Shown here: positions 19,992 to 31,083 of the stretch, piece after piece
Position numbering within the stretch: the stretch's first letter is position 1
How the letters are laid out: the number at the start of each line of letters is the position of its first letter
Assembly: GCA_014155875.1 (NCBI GenBank)
Contig: JACEFZ010013534.1
Coordinates: 124,001 to 188,000, forward strand
Reading direction: 5' to 3'
DNA from: Cepaea nemoralis
Lineage: Eukaryota > Mollusca > Gastropoda > Stylommatophora > Helicidae
Length of the DNA stretch: 64,000 nucleotides
Notes under the pieces: generated by a model
Databases searched by the model: none
The model's input: only the letters and a program-made list of their open reading frames with translations
What the model was told of the DNA's origin: nothing
Made by a program: the position numbers and the translations under genes

Positions 19992-21841
19992 GCTTTGACT
20001 AGCGACCTCAGTCACACAAAATGGAAAACTACCTGGCTAGCAAATCTACTGGTTCTAAATGTTGCTGTATGTAGCCGGGGCGCAGTGTTGGGGTGAGCGC
20101 CCAACATTGCTTAAATACCCCAATGGCTCGTGAATACATAACCTCTGCAGCAAAAGTCCAACTCCTGGCCTTCACATGGCGGAACTGTTTAAACTAACAG
20201 AAGAAGGGGCGACGACGAGTTTCTGGCGCCGAAAAATAACCAGTATGCTCTAGATGTGTATGCACGTACATGCATGCGCATAAACGTGTGTGCGCGCGTA
20301 CACATCTAAACTCGAGTGAGACCACAGTCTGCTCTAGCAAAGGAAAGGTGCTGAAGACGGAGGCAACCAGCCAGGAGGCGCACCACAGAAATCAGGATGT
20401 CACGCAATTACGCAAAATGGAATATGTCGACTACTGCTACATGTTATGGTGCTCGCCCTGCTTTGGACCCCCAGGCAGGTGCAGTGCCGGGCTCTAAGTC
20501 TCGAAAGGGTCCAACCACAACTACTGGAGGTCCTTCTCAGATGTCCTGTGGAGCCAGGGGACCTGAGAATACAACGGCTGGCCATACTAAACAAAGACTT
20601 AAAATAATGTACTGGAATTAGAAAACATCTTGGACCAAGAAAAAGTAAGCATATGTTGCTTGCAAGAAACTCACTTCAACGAAAATATAGCCTTCAAAAT
20701 CAGAGGCTACCAGTGGTACCGATCTAACCGAAAGGACAGACGAAAAGGTGGGATACTGACCCTTGTAAAAAATAACATCACTGCTTCCCAAATCGAAGTC
20801 TACATGGAAGAGGCTGAGAATCAGACACTTATACTTAAGACATGTAATACAGACCTACATCTGATCAATTACTACTGTCCAAGTGACCGCCCACAGGCAC
20901 TGACACACTACCATTACAAGATAAAAAAATGATTGTGTGTGGCGATTTCAACAGCCAGTCGCAAGAGCTGGGGCTATGATCACATGGACCAGGGAGGAGA
21001 GAGACTGGAAGACTGGCAGGATGAGAATAGATTCATCTTGATTAACAAGCCGTCCGACCCAATACTTTCTACTCGAGATCATGGCACACTACAACTACAC
21101 CTACCTGGCTTTTCAATCACCAGACCTGGAATGGAACATTACACGAATTGTTGGGAAACAACTTGGTGGCATTGACCAACGGCCAGTCTTTCTAACTGTA
21201 GAAAATGACCTTGTAAGTGAAAACAGCACCCTCTCGAGGTGGAACTACAAGAAAGCAGACTGGGCAATGTAAAAGCATCGCAACAGCATACTGGTTAGAA
21301 ACATGAACACTGAGAAAGACATAAATAAAGTAGTTGAAAAGTTTGGGAAATGCATACTACAGGCAGCGAGAGAAACAGTACCAAGAGGAGCCCGTAAACA
21401 ATATAAACCCTACCGGAGTAGTGAACTGGAACAGTTGCATAATGATATGGAAGTGTATAGAAAGCAAGCAGATGCCACACCCAGCCAAGAGCACCACAAT
21501 AAATTCCAGCATGAAAAAGCCAAATTTCTAAGGGCCAAGCTGCAGGCTAGACGGAAAAGCTGGCAGGAGAAAACGGAGTCTCTGAACTTTGAAAGAGACA
21601 CAAGGAAATTGTGAAAGCTAATAAAACAACTTAACGATGAGGGCACAGGGAGAAACTCAAAAATTGCACTACATAAAGATGGAAACATCTTAACAAGAAA
21701 GCAAGCAGCTGACCATTTTGCGGACTCATTCGCACAAGATAACAATATCAAAATTAGTCCAGAGAAACAACAAGAGATTCGAGAGAAACAGCAACATACG
21801 GGACAGAAGGAAATAGTACATGAAGTTCTAGAGGCAGCCAT
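19992..21841 (+). mobile_element. Ingi-like LINE, 5' part (EN region) of a copy split by a gypsy element
   Basis: Starts at the 18S junction with a segment ('aaaatggaaaa...ctagcaaatc') related to the internal UTR motif of the 1.6-kb elements, so the ribozyme end is absent. An N-terminal Ser/Thr/Gly-rich region, AP-type endonuclease and linker follow. The gypsy element enters at 21842 after the 5-bp target GCCAT (21837-21841). The LINE resumes at 31079. Confidence 0.85.
20397..21614 (+). pseudogene. LINE AP-endonuclease and linker, disrupted
   Basis: Conserved blocks occur in order: Leu-Lys-Ile-x-Tyr-Trp-Asn (~20600), Cys-Leu-Gln-Glu-Thr-His (~20660), Cys-Gly-Asp-Phe-Asn (~20940), then a Lys/Glu-rich linker (21303-21614). 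They fall in several frames, with stops near 20619, 20930, 21173 and 21270, so several indels or nonsense changes have accumulated. This copy cannot encode active endonuclease. Confidence 0.8.
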
Positions 21842-23947
21842 TGTAGTGTGTGTGTAAAGAATGAATGTTGTATTAGTTACTTGTTCTTCTTTACCACTTT
21901 AGTGTCGTCCCTGGAGTGAAGAGAATCGATACCCACATTTGTTTTAATTCAATATCTCTATTCTGGAGATATCCAGCAGACTCCGTCCACACACTCCCTC
22001 AATCTGAAGACACCTTCCTCTCACTCTTACTCACCCCTGGATCATGCCCCCTTTCATTCTTCTCCAAGATAACACACTTGACAGCTCTCGCTTCAACAAA
22101 TAAAAACAAGAAATTTATTAAAGCAAAGAGTATATGTAGGAGAAGTGTATGTGTGTATAAGGTGTAGAATGTGTGACGTGTATTCTAAATCGTCTATAGA
22201 CTCAGATCAGTGTTCAAGAGTAGTTCATTCTCATCCCTGTGCTGAAGACACACCAGCACCATGTATCCCATACAGGTAGCCTCACCCAGGTGATGCTCCT
22301 CCGGTCACGTGAAGACTTCCTCCGTTGTCTCTGGAACCACTAGGATGCTTGGACACCCCTGACAAACACTGTCTAATTAGAGTCTGATTCACACTATGAA
22401 CTTCCGCGGTTATTTGACGGATTGTTAATCAGGAAATTCTAATCCTATTGTCACTGTTAGTGGAGAAATCTTAATGGATCTAGAGTCACTGGTTCTAAAG
22501 ATTCCTCATATTAACACCACAATCTAACTGTTCTGGGTATCAGTATAAATTATGCAATGTTCTGACTGTTTATTGGTACATCTATCACTTGGCTAAACCT
22601 CCCTCTCGTCAACATGTCCTGCTCAGCAGAAGCCAGGTTCCCGCAAACCAACTTGGGTATAAGCCCTATGTAGCGGCCTCTCAGCAACCTCTGTCTTCAG
22701 ATGCTGAGCCATCATTGTCAAACTTTGAAACTGCTTCTTCGAAGTAAATCCTCTCCCACTCACGTGGAACACTCAAGGGGAACTGTACATGGAACCTGTA
22801 GAGCAGATAACATCATGGTGAGGGCAACTCAGTCCTGGCCAGAATTGGGCAAATGTAGGCCAATAACAGCACTCAGATCTATAACAGAGATCCGATCTCT
22901 GTCATACGGCCAAATAACTCAATCATATGATCTGAGACATGGCAACACCAGGAAAGACTAAAGGAACGGGTAGAAACCCAGCAGATGCCCTACTGAAGAT
23001 CCTACCATTACACATTCCCCTCCTCCCTCTCAACCATCCTTAATCTCTCTAATTATTATTCCACTACATTGTCCTCAACTTCCCGAGTAAAATGATATAT
23101 AACACAAGCTACATGAAGCCACACAATAGAATACTAGTGCCGACGCTCCTATGATACTTTCTAGCACCGCACTTATAGAACATTCTATCACTAATCATAC
23201 TACATTATATCACTACACAGTACTGTACTCTATTCATAATCATACTCTTAAGTTAGATATAATTAATTGCCTACCATATGTCTATTCCTGTTGTTACTCG
23301 AGAAACTAGGCAATCCGATTGGATCTATGTCCGTGGATAACTATCACTACTAAGATAGGCTAGTCCCTCTAATATACCACAACTCGGGAATTATCCCCAA
23401 TTCTAACACTTCAGAATGTTTTCCTCGACTCCATCCACCTGTTTACTGCACTGGGTTTTATATAGGTGCTTGAGTGAGTCACCGGAAAGTCCAGACGCCA
23501 ATCAGTCCAGAATCTGGCTTTGTCCTCCTGTTTCCAGACTAACCAGAGTCAATTAGCTGTCAAGTTTCCTTTTCATCTGGGGAGTTCTTTGTCTCATCCA
23601 ACAAATATCCGGGTTGTCTGTAAGCCGGAGACCTTTCTCCCATTACAGAATCCTTCTGACCTCTAGCAGGCATTCTGTCTATCACTTGCAACGACCAACT
23701 TCCGTTTTGTAGACAAATGTCGCCAGTACACACCTCTCGAACAACATCCTGTCATCAACTGTCGATTGTGTGTAGACAACTCTACGTGACTCCCTTTGAT
23801 CTCATACACACTGTTGACCAGGTGTCGAGAATCTGTACCGACGTATTTCCCTCAGTTTGTTCACCATAACAGAGTCAATTGTGTTAGCAAAATAATGTCG
23901 GGTTTGGTTATCATTGATCGACTGACAAGTTAATTTATCCTGTGACA
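21842..23947 (-). repeat. Gypsy LTR (3' in element sense)
   Basis: 2106 bp, TGTAGTGTG...CTGTGACA on the plus strand. Near-identical to 28976-31078. The differences include a T/C at ~21867, a G/T pair near 23560-23650 and a small change before 'ttatcctgtgaca'. Confidence 0.95.
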
Positions 23948-23964
23948 TAGGCCCCCTCCTAAGA
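23948..23964 (-). other. Polypurine tract
   Basis: Minus-strand reading AGGAGGGGGCCTA abuts the 3' LTR, the expected plus-strand primer position. Confidence 0.75.
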
Positions 23965-24012
23965 GAGTAGTCCGCAACAACTCTTTCTTCTTGGAGGTTC
24001 GATCCAGATGAT

Positions 24013-27000
24013 CTATTCCTCTTCTTCAGGAGCTGGATGTCTAGACAGGAAATCAGCTCCAACATTTTCCTTCCCAGGTATATACTCCACTGTAAAGTGG
24101 TATGGCTGAAGTAGCAACGACCACCGCATCAAACGGGCGTTGAGCTTCTGAGAAGTGGCCAGGAATATCAAAGGTTGATGATCCGACTGAACTCGAAACT
24201 GAACTCCATACAAATAAGGCTGGAATTTTTGTACGGCCCATACAAGAGCCAAACACTCTCTCTCAACGGTCGAATAATTCCTCTCAGCCGGGAGAAGTTT
24301 CTTGCTTGCGTATGCCACTGGTTTCAAAACTGAAGCATCGTCTTTTCCTTCCTGTAACAAAGCTGCCCCAATCCCAATCCCACTTGCATCCGTTCTCAAC
24401 ACAAATGGTTTGGAAAGGTCCGGGAGCTGTAACACAGGTTTGCTGACCAAGGCCTCCTTCAACTGACTGTAGGCACTCTCACATTCTGGTGTCCAAACTA
24501 TTTGGTCTGGGAATCCCTTTTTCAAGGTTTCTGTTAATGGAGCTCCCAGTTCAGTGAAATGTGGGATAAATTTGTGGTAGAACCCACACAACGATAGAAA
24601 AGATCGCACATCCTTCTTCGTTTTTGGCCTTGGAGCACTTCTGATTTTCTCTAGGTTCTTTTCCTCTGGGACAATGTGTCCTGGAGTGATGGTGTGACCT
24701 AGAAATTCCAGAGTCTGGTAACCGATCATGCACTTGGTTGGGCGAGCTGTAAGCCCTGCTTCCTTGAGCCTATTGAAAACACTTTCCAAGGATTGTAAAT
24801 GGTCATCCAAACTGTCACTGGAAATCAGAATATCATCCATGAATGAGATGATGGACGGATCCTTTAAAGGATCTAGTAAAGTCCTCATCATGCGAGTAAA
24901 CACACTAGGTGCATTGCTGAGTCCAAAGGGCATGACCTTGAATTCATAATGTCCACTGGGGGTACTGAAGGCCAGTAGGGGTCTAACCTCTGGTTTGACC
25001 GGAATCTGATAATACCCGCGACTCAGATCCACCTTAGAGAAATACCTTGCCTTATGGAGCCTCGCGAATAACTGAGTTGGATTCGGCAAAGGTTCCACCT
25101 GAAATTGTGTATGACTGTTCAGAAGTCGGTAGTCTATACACAACCGGTGTTCTCCACTTGGTTTTCGTAACAAAACTACCCCCGCATTGTATGGGGATGT
25201 GGAAGGTGCAATCACGTCATCCTCCAACAGTTTCTGTATTTCCTCCTCCAGGGCCTTTTCCTTAGAGAATGGCACTGGGTAAACCTTTTGGCGAACAGGC
25301 TCTTGAGTGGTCAAAGTCATCTCGAACTCCACCAACCTCGTTCGTCCTGGTTTATCAGTCAGTATCTCCTTATGAGACTCGAGAACCTGGGTTATCTTTT
25401 CCCTCTCCTGGGAAGTCAGATCAGGGTTCACCTGTACATCCTTGTAGGTTTCCTGGTGTACCAGGGGATATTCCCTTCCCTCGTTGGTTCCCACTTCTGT
25501 CTCCACTGCAACTGCCATTGCCAGGAGGTGAGCTGCTTTTTCTCCTGGTCTCTCTTCGTATTTCCGCAAGAGATTGATATGGAAAATCTTCGACTTTCCC
25601 CGTATCCGGATCTGATAGTTCGTTCTGGATATCACCCTTTCCACGGGAAATGGTCCTTGCCAACCTATCTCCAGTTTGTTGTTTCCCGTTGGGAGTAGCA
25701 ACAATACTTTGTCTCCCACCTCTAGAGATCTGTCTTTCGACCTACGATTGTAGTAAGCCGCATGTCTTTTTCTGGCCTTTTTCAAGTTTTGATTCGCCAG
25801 AGTCCATCCCTTGTGAAGTTTTTCTTTCAGTTCCTCCACATATCTGTAAGAAGAGATCACTTCTTCTGATGTCCCCTCTTCAGTCCAACTCCTCAACATG
25901 GCTTCCAACGGTCCTTTGATTGGACGACCAAACAGCAACGTAGCAGGTGGTAGTCCTGTTGAGCCATGAGGAACTTCCCGATAGGCAAAGAGTGCTGCTG
26001 GGATATATTCATCCCACCTATCAGGTTTTTCCTGCGCTAGTTTCCTGAGCATTGTCATCAACGTGCCGTTGAAACGCTCTACTTGTCCATTGGCTTGAGG
26101 GTGGTAAGGGCTGGTATGGATATGGTTAGAGTGGAACACCCTAAATACCTCCTCCATAAGTTTTCCACAAAACTGGGACCCATTGTCCGTCAGTATTTGA
26201 TCAGGAAAGCCTAATCTAGTAAAGGCCTCCATCAGTGCGTCCGCCACTCGTTTCGAGTCAATCTTGGTCAACGGTATGGCTTCACCCCACATTGTACAGC
26301 AATCCACCATGGTGAGTATGTACATGTTCCTCTTCCTAGTCCTAGGAAGTGGACCCACAATATCGATGGCTACCCTCTCGAAAGGAGAGTTCATGATGGG
26401 CATTTCACCCAAGACCACCGGCGCTGTCCAGTGTTTCGGTGCCACCCTCTGGCACTCAGGGCATGACTTCACATACCGACGCACATCACCTGTCATTCCC
26501 GGCCAATAGTAATGGCAGGAAATTCGCTGCATCGTGGCGGCAATACCCATATGCCCACTGAATGAGATGGTATGCCCCATATGAAGAATCTGGGAACGAT
26601 GGGCCTTTGGGACCACCAACTGACCATGTAGGTTGTCTCCCCTTCCGGCTCTCCTGTAGAGTATCCTATTCTTCATATAGTACTGCCCCCGTTTGGGTGG
26701 ATCAGCACTTTTCTGCAGCTTTTTGTAGCAAGGACGTAACGTAGCATCCTCACTCTGGGCAGTTCGCAACTCCCCTGGCAGTGGGTTAGTCACATTGGCT
26801 TCTGCCTCATCCGTTTTCGTCTGAGAGCGAGTCTGAATTGCTCCCATATGGATTGGCTCCCTGGGCATTCCCAGAAAGACATACCGGCAACCGAGGATTA
26901 CGGGAAAAATGGGATCAGTCAACACCGCGGCCTTGATGGTGCCGGTGACATATCTTGACCGAATCTCCACTCTGGCAATGGGCAATTTCATGGCTACAGC

Positions 27001-27594
27001 ACTCTTCTGTGCAGGCTGTATCTCCATGGTTTCACCTGTGAATTGTTCTGGATGTACCAGATCCGCAGAAATCACGGCCTCCCCGTCCAGTCCTGTGTCG
27101 TATAAACACTCCACTTGACGACCGTTAACTTCTACCAATTCCACTACAGGTGGTTTTTCCTGGTCTGGAGTCTCTTCTTCGGCCTCGACCTGTTCGGTGG
27201 GCTCCACCTTAGGTTTTCCGGGGCACACGATGAATTGAGTGTCTCCTGACTTTCCTCTGCAGTCAATAGCATTGTGTGTATTCGACCTGCAGTGTTTGCA
27301 CCATTTCCCTGTCCTAGATTTTCTTGTGCCGGACTTGAGTGAGCTCTCCTGGTGGTGAGCTTCCTTATCGACCTTGGCATTGTCAGTGTCCACCTGCGTT
27401 GAAGTCACTTGACATGCCGCGAAGTGAGGGTTCTTAGCCTTCGATTTGCAATCCCTCGTATTGTGAGAAGGTGACTTACAAATCGAACACCACTTCTCCG
27501 ACCATGGTCGTTTTTGTGTAGAGCTCGAAGTTTTCTTGCTTTCCCCCTTCGTCTTCTCCGAACTCTCCTCTGAAGTTTTGACATATGGTTCCAC
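24013..27594 (-). CDS. Gypsy Pol polyprotein, order NC-PR-INT-RT-RNase H
   Basis: 1193 open codons. Two CCHC knuckles (C36/C39/H44/C49 and C99/C102/H107/C112) precede a protease Asp-Thr-Gly at 166-168. Integrase comes next: HHCC finger (~337-381), catalytic D411, D470 and E506, and a Gly-x2-Gly-Pro-Phe module at 644-649. RT follows, with Phe-Met-Asp-Asp at 918-921, and RNase H starts near D1068. Integrase upstream of RT is the Ty1/copia order, but the RT, Asp-Ile-Val-Gly-Pro-Leu integrase and GPF module are Ty3/gypsy. This matches the Gmr1-like group described from deuterostomes. The 5' limit is a GTG within an open frame, so Pol is presumably expressed as a Gag fusion. Confidence 0.95.
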   Translation of the reverse strand: MEPYVKTSEESSEKTKGESKKTSSSTQKRPWSEKWCSICKSPSHNTRDCKSKAKNPHFAACQVTSTQVDTDNAKVDKEAHHQESSLKSGTRKSRTGKWCKHCRSNTHNAIDCRGKSGDTQFIVCPGKPKVEPTEQVEAEEETPDQEKPPVVELVEVNGRQVECLYDTGLDGEAVISADLVHPEQFTGETMEIQPAQKSAVAMKLPIARVEIRSRYVTGTIKAAVLTDPIFPVILGCRYVFLGMPREPIHMGAIQTRSQTKTDEAEANVTNPLPGELRTAQSEDATLRPCYKKLQKSADPPKRGQYYMKNRILYRRAGRGDNLHGQLVVPKAHRSQILHMGHTISFSGHMGIAATMQRISCHYYWPGMTGDVRRYVKSCPECQRVAPKHWTAPVVLGEMPIMNSPFERVAIDIVGPLPRTRKRNMYILTMVDCCTMWGEAIPLTKIDSKRVADALMEAFTRLGFPDQILTDNGSQFCGKLMEEVFRVFHSNHIHTSPYHPQANGQVERFNGTLMTMLRKLAQEKPDRWDEYIPAALFAYREVPHGSTGLPPATLLFGRPIKGPLEAMLRSWTEEGTSEEVISSYRYVEELKEKLHKGWTLANQNLKKARKRHAAYYNRRSKDRSLEVGDKVLLLLPTGNNKLEIGWQGPFPVERVISRTNYQIRIRGKSKIFHINLLRKYEERPGEKAAHLLAMAVAVETEVGTNEGREYPLVHQETYKDVQVNPDLTSQEREKITQVLESHKEILTDKPGRTRLVEFEMTLTTQEPVRQKVYPVPFSKEKALEEEIQKLLEDDVIAPSTSPYNAGVVLLRKPSGEHRLCIDYRLLNSHTQFQVEPLPNPTQLFARLHKARYFSKVDLSRGYYQIPVKPEVRPLLAFSTPSGHYEFKVMPFGLSNAPSVFTRMMRTLLDPLKDPSIISFMDDILISSDSLDDHLQSLESVFNRLKEAGLTARPTKCMIGYQTLEFLGHTITPGHIVPEEKNLEKIRSAPRPKTKKDVRSFLSLCGFYHKFIPHFTELGAPLTETLKKGFPDQIVWTPECESAYSQLKEALVSKPVLQLPDLSKPFVLRTDASGIGIGAALLQEGKDDASVLKPVAYASKKLLPAERNYSTVERECLALVWAVQKFQPYLYGVQFRVQSDHQPLIFLATSQKLNARLMRWSLLLQPYHFTVEYIPGKENVGADFLSRHPAPEEEE

Positions 27595-28645
27595 CTTTTT
27601 AGTTCCTGTGCTTTTGCTTTCTTCAGGTTATGTTTTTCCTGACTTTTGGTGTTTGTAGAAATGTTCTCTGCTGCCTCCCCATGGACCTCGACGAACCGTT
27701 CTGCCAATTTCGTCACCATGTCGATTCGTTCCGCCCCTTGTTCTCCCAAGAATGTCCTGAGAGGTTTCGACATTTGCTTCCGCATCTGGTCGACTACCGT
27801 GAGCTCTTCCAGACTCTCATAGTCATGCGCAAACCCAGCCAAATCCATCCACTTATGGAGATATGCTTTCAGACGCAGACTATAGGCGGCGAACAACTCC
27901 CCCGGTTCTCGTTTCGCTCCTCGAAATTTTTTCCGGTAGGTATGTGACGTAACTTCGAAATCGTTTCAGCAAAGCCGTCTTCAACTCGTCATAATTGTTC
28001 TCATGTCCTGGTGGCAGGCGAGAATAAACCTCGTAACCGGTCCCGCGTAAACCCTGGGATAGCTTGAGATTCCATTTGTCACGCTCCAGACCCATAGCAA
28101 CTGACATAGCCTCGAAGCGTTGAAGGTACTGGTCAATCTTCTCTTTGTCCTCCTCGTAGATCGCTAGAGGGAACTTCATAGCATGGTAGCTATGTCCACT
28201 TACTGGTGTTGAGCCAGGGAGAGAGGAACCTCCCACTGCTCCCTCAGTTTCCCCACCTAGATTGCCTCTTGAGCTCGAGTTCCCGCATCCGGTACTCATG
28301 CTCCCTTTTCTGAGCCTCTTGCTCCGCTTCCCGTTGCTTAGCAGCTTGCTCAACCTCAAGTAACTTAGCAGCTTGCTCTGCTTCCAATTTTTTAGCTTCT
28401 ATTTCCAGCCTTCTCATGGCTTGCTCAGCCTCAAGTTGCCTAGCAGCTTGTTCTGCTTCCAATTTCTTAGCTGCTTGCTCTGCCTCCATCCTTCTCAATT
28501 CCAACTCGGCCTTTCGATCTTCCCTTTCTGCTTGACGATACTCCCTCTCCACTTCCTGTATGTAATCCGTTAGAGCAGAACCCGACAATCCTATTTCTTC
28601 CCCCTTTGCTCTAAGTTCTGCCGTAGTTAATCTAGGAGTGGCCAT
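27405..28645 (-). pseudogene. Gypsy Gag, frame-disrupted
   Basis: ATG at 28645 opens an Ala/Glu/Lys/Gln coiled coil (28645-28250) in three frames overall: 28645-28244, 28359-27880 and 27896-27405. A capsid domain with Tyr-Leu-Gln-Arg-Phe-Glu and Val-Tyr-Ser-Arg-Leu-Pro spans ~28200-27700. Frame changes near 28260 and 27962 look like single-base indels, and another change near 27625 leads into Pol. The last may be natural frameshifting. The first two would abolish full-length Gag in this copy although Pol is intact. Confidence 0.8.
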
Positions 28646-28959
28646 TTTACAGAGAGGTAACTCAGCAGATAGAGTATAGATTATCTCTAAACCAATATAT
28701 AGCTAATGACAAAATACTATTAATCTATATATTTATAACACACCATACAACACAACACAATCACTCAGTGACAAGAGTAGAATCAGGACCACAGACCTAT
28801 GCAGACGTGTGAAGTGTGAACAGGTAAGATAAGTCCTAACACCTATCCACATTCACTCTAGCTGGATTCTCACTAATAGGATATCTCCATCCTCTAACTA
28901 AAGATCCCGTGTTAAAAGATCCCGTTGTCTAAAGATCCCGCTGTCCAAAGATCACGTTT

Positions 28960-28970
28960 ACGAGCCCCCA
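28960..28970 (-). other. Primer binding site (tRNA-Pro type)
   Basis: Minus-strand TGGGGGCTCGT, five bases from the LTR end, equals the first 11 bases of a tRNA-Pro primer site. Confidence 0.75.
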
Positions 28971-28975
28971 ATAAA

Positions 28976-31078
28976 TGTGGTGTGTGTGTAAAGAATGAAT
29001 GTCGTATTAGTTACTTGTTCTTCTTTACCACTTTAGTGTCGTCCCTGGAGTGAAGAGAATCGATACCCACATTTGTTTTAATTCAATATCTCTATTCTGG
29101 AGATATCCAGCAGACTCCGTCCACACACTCCCTCAATCTGAAGACACCTTCCTCTCACTCTTACTCACCCCTGGATCATGCCCCCTCTCATTCTTCTCCA
29201 AGATAACACACTTGACAGCTCTCGCTTCAACAAATAAAAACAAGAAATTTATTAAAGCAAAGAGTATATGTAGGAGAAGTGTATGTGTGTATAAGGTGTA
29301 GAATGTGTGACGTGTATTCTAAATCGTCTATAGACTCAGATCAGTGTTCAAGAGTAGTTCATTCTCATCCCTGTGCTGAAGACACACCAGCACCATGTAT
29401 CCCATACAGGTAGCCTCACCCAGGTGATGCTCCTCCGGTCACGTGAAGACTTCCTCCGTTGTCTCTGGAACCACTAGGATGCTTGGACACCCCTGACAAA
29501 CACTGTCTAATTAGAGTCTGATTCACACTATGAACTTCCGCGGTTATTTGACGGATTGTTAATCAGGAAATTCTAATCCTATTGTCACTGTTAGTGGAGA
29601 AATCTTAATGGATCTAGAGTCACTGGTTCTAAAGATTCCTCATATTAACACCACAATCTAACTGTTCTGGGTATCAGTATAAATTATGCAATGTTCTGAC
29701 TGTTTATTGGTACATCTATCACTTGGCTAAACCTCCCTCTCGTCAACATGTCCTGCTCAGCAGAAGCCAGGTTCCCGCAAACCAACTTGGGTATAAGCCC
29801 TATGTAGCGGCCTCTCAGCAACCTCTGTCTTCAGATGCTGAGCCATCATTGTCAAACTTTGAAACTGCTTCTTCGAAGTAAATCCTCTCCCACTCACGTG
29901 GAACACTCAAGGGGAACTGTACATGGAACCTGTAGAGCAGATAACATCATGGTGAGGGCAACTCAGTCCTGGCCAGAATTGGGCAAATGTAGGCCAATAA
30001 CAGCACTCAGATCTATAACAGAGATCCGATCTCTGTCATACGGCCAAATAACTCAATCATATGATCTGAGACATGGCAACACCAGGAAAGACTAAAGGAA
30101 CGGGTAGAAACCCAGCAGATGCCCTACTGAAGATCCTACCATTACACATTCCCCTCCTCCCTCTCAACCATCCTTAATCTCTCTAATTATTATTCCACTA
30201 CATTGTCCTCAACTTCCCGAGTAAAATGATATATAACACAAGCTACATGAAGCCACACAATAGAATACTAGTGCCGACGCTCCTATGATACTTTCTAGCA
30301 CCGCACTTATAGAACATTCTATCACTAATCATAATACATTATATCACTACACAGTACTGTACTCTATTCATAATCATACTCTTAAGTTAGATATAATTAA
30401 TTGCCTACCATATGTCTATTCCTGTTGTTACTCGAGAAACTAGGCAATCCGATTGGATCTATGTCCGTGGATAACTATCACTACTAAGATAGGCTAGTCC
30501 CTCTAATATACCACAACTCGGGAATTATCCCCAATTCTACACTTCAGAATGTTTTCCTCGACTCCATCCACCTGTTTACTGCACTGGGTTTTATATAGGG
30601 TGCTTGAGTGAGTCACCGGAAAGTCCAGACGCCAATCAGTCCAGAATCTGGCTTTGTCCTCCTGTTTCCAGACTAACCAGAGTCAATTAGCTGTCAATTT
30701 TCCTTTTCATCTGGGGAGTTCTTTGTCTCATCCAACAAATATCCGGGTTGTCTGTAAGCCGGAGACCTTTCTCCCATTACATAATCCTTCTGACCTCTAG
30801 CAGGCATTCTGTCTATCACTTGCAACGACCAACTTCCGTTTTGTAGACAAATGTCGCCAGTACACACCTCTCGAACAACATCCTGTCATCAACTGTCGAT
30901 TGTGTGTAGACAACTCTACGTGACTCCCTTTGATCTCATACACACTGTTGACCAGGTGTCGAGAATCTGTACCGACGTATTTCCCTCAGTTTGTTCACCA
31001 TAACAGAGTCAATTGTGTTAGCAAAATAATGTCGGGTTTGGTTATCATTGATCGACTGACTTACTTTATCCTGTGACA
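28976..31078 (-). repeat. Gypsy LTR (5' in element sense)
   Basis: 2103 bp, TGTGGTGTG...CTGTGACA. It is followed by GCCAT, the duplicated target, and then the interrupted LINE. Confidence 0.95.
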
Positions 31079-31083
31079 GCCAT

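Larger units (their letters stand above)
21842..31078 (-). mobile_element. Nearly complete Ty3/gypsy element with copia-like pol order (Gmr1-like)
   Basis: 9.24 kb with two ~2.1-kb LTRs (21842-23947 and 28976-31078), 5-bp target duplication GCCAT (21837-21841 and 31079-31083), tRNA-Pro-type primer site and polypurine tract. The internal region encodes Gag and a 1193-codon Pol frame. The LTRs differ at only about ten positions by eye, so insertion is recent. It interrupts the LINE RT, so it postdates that LINE. Confidence 0.95.

Noticed and set aside
25269..25698. Plus-strand ORFs across 24700-28600
   Set aside because: They are antisense shadows of the intact gypsy Pol and the Gag frames.
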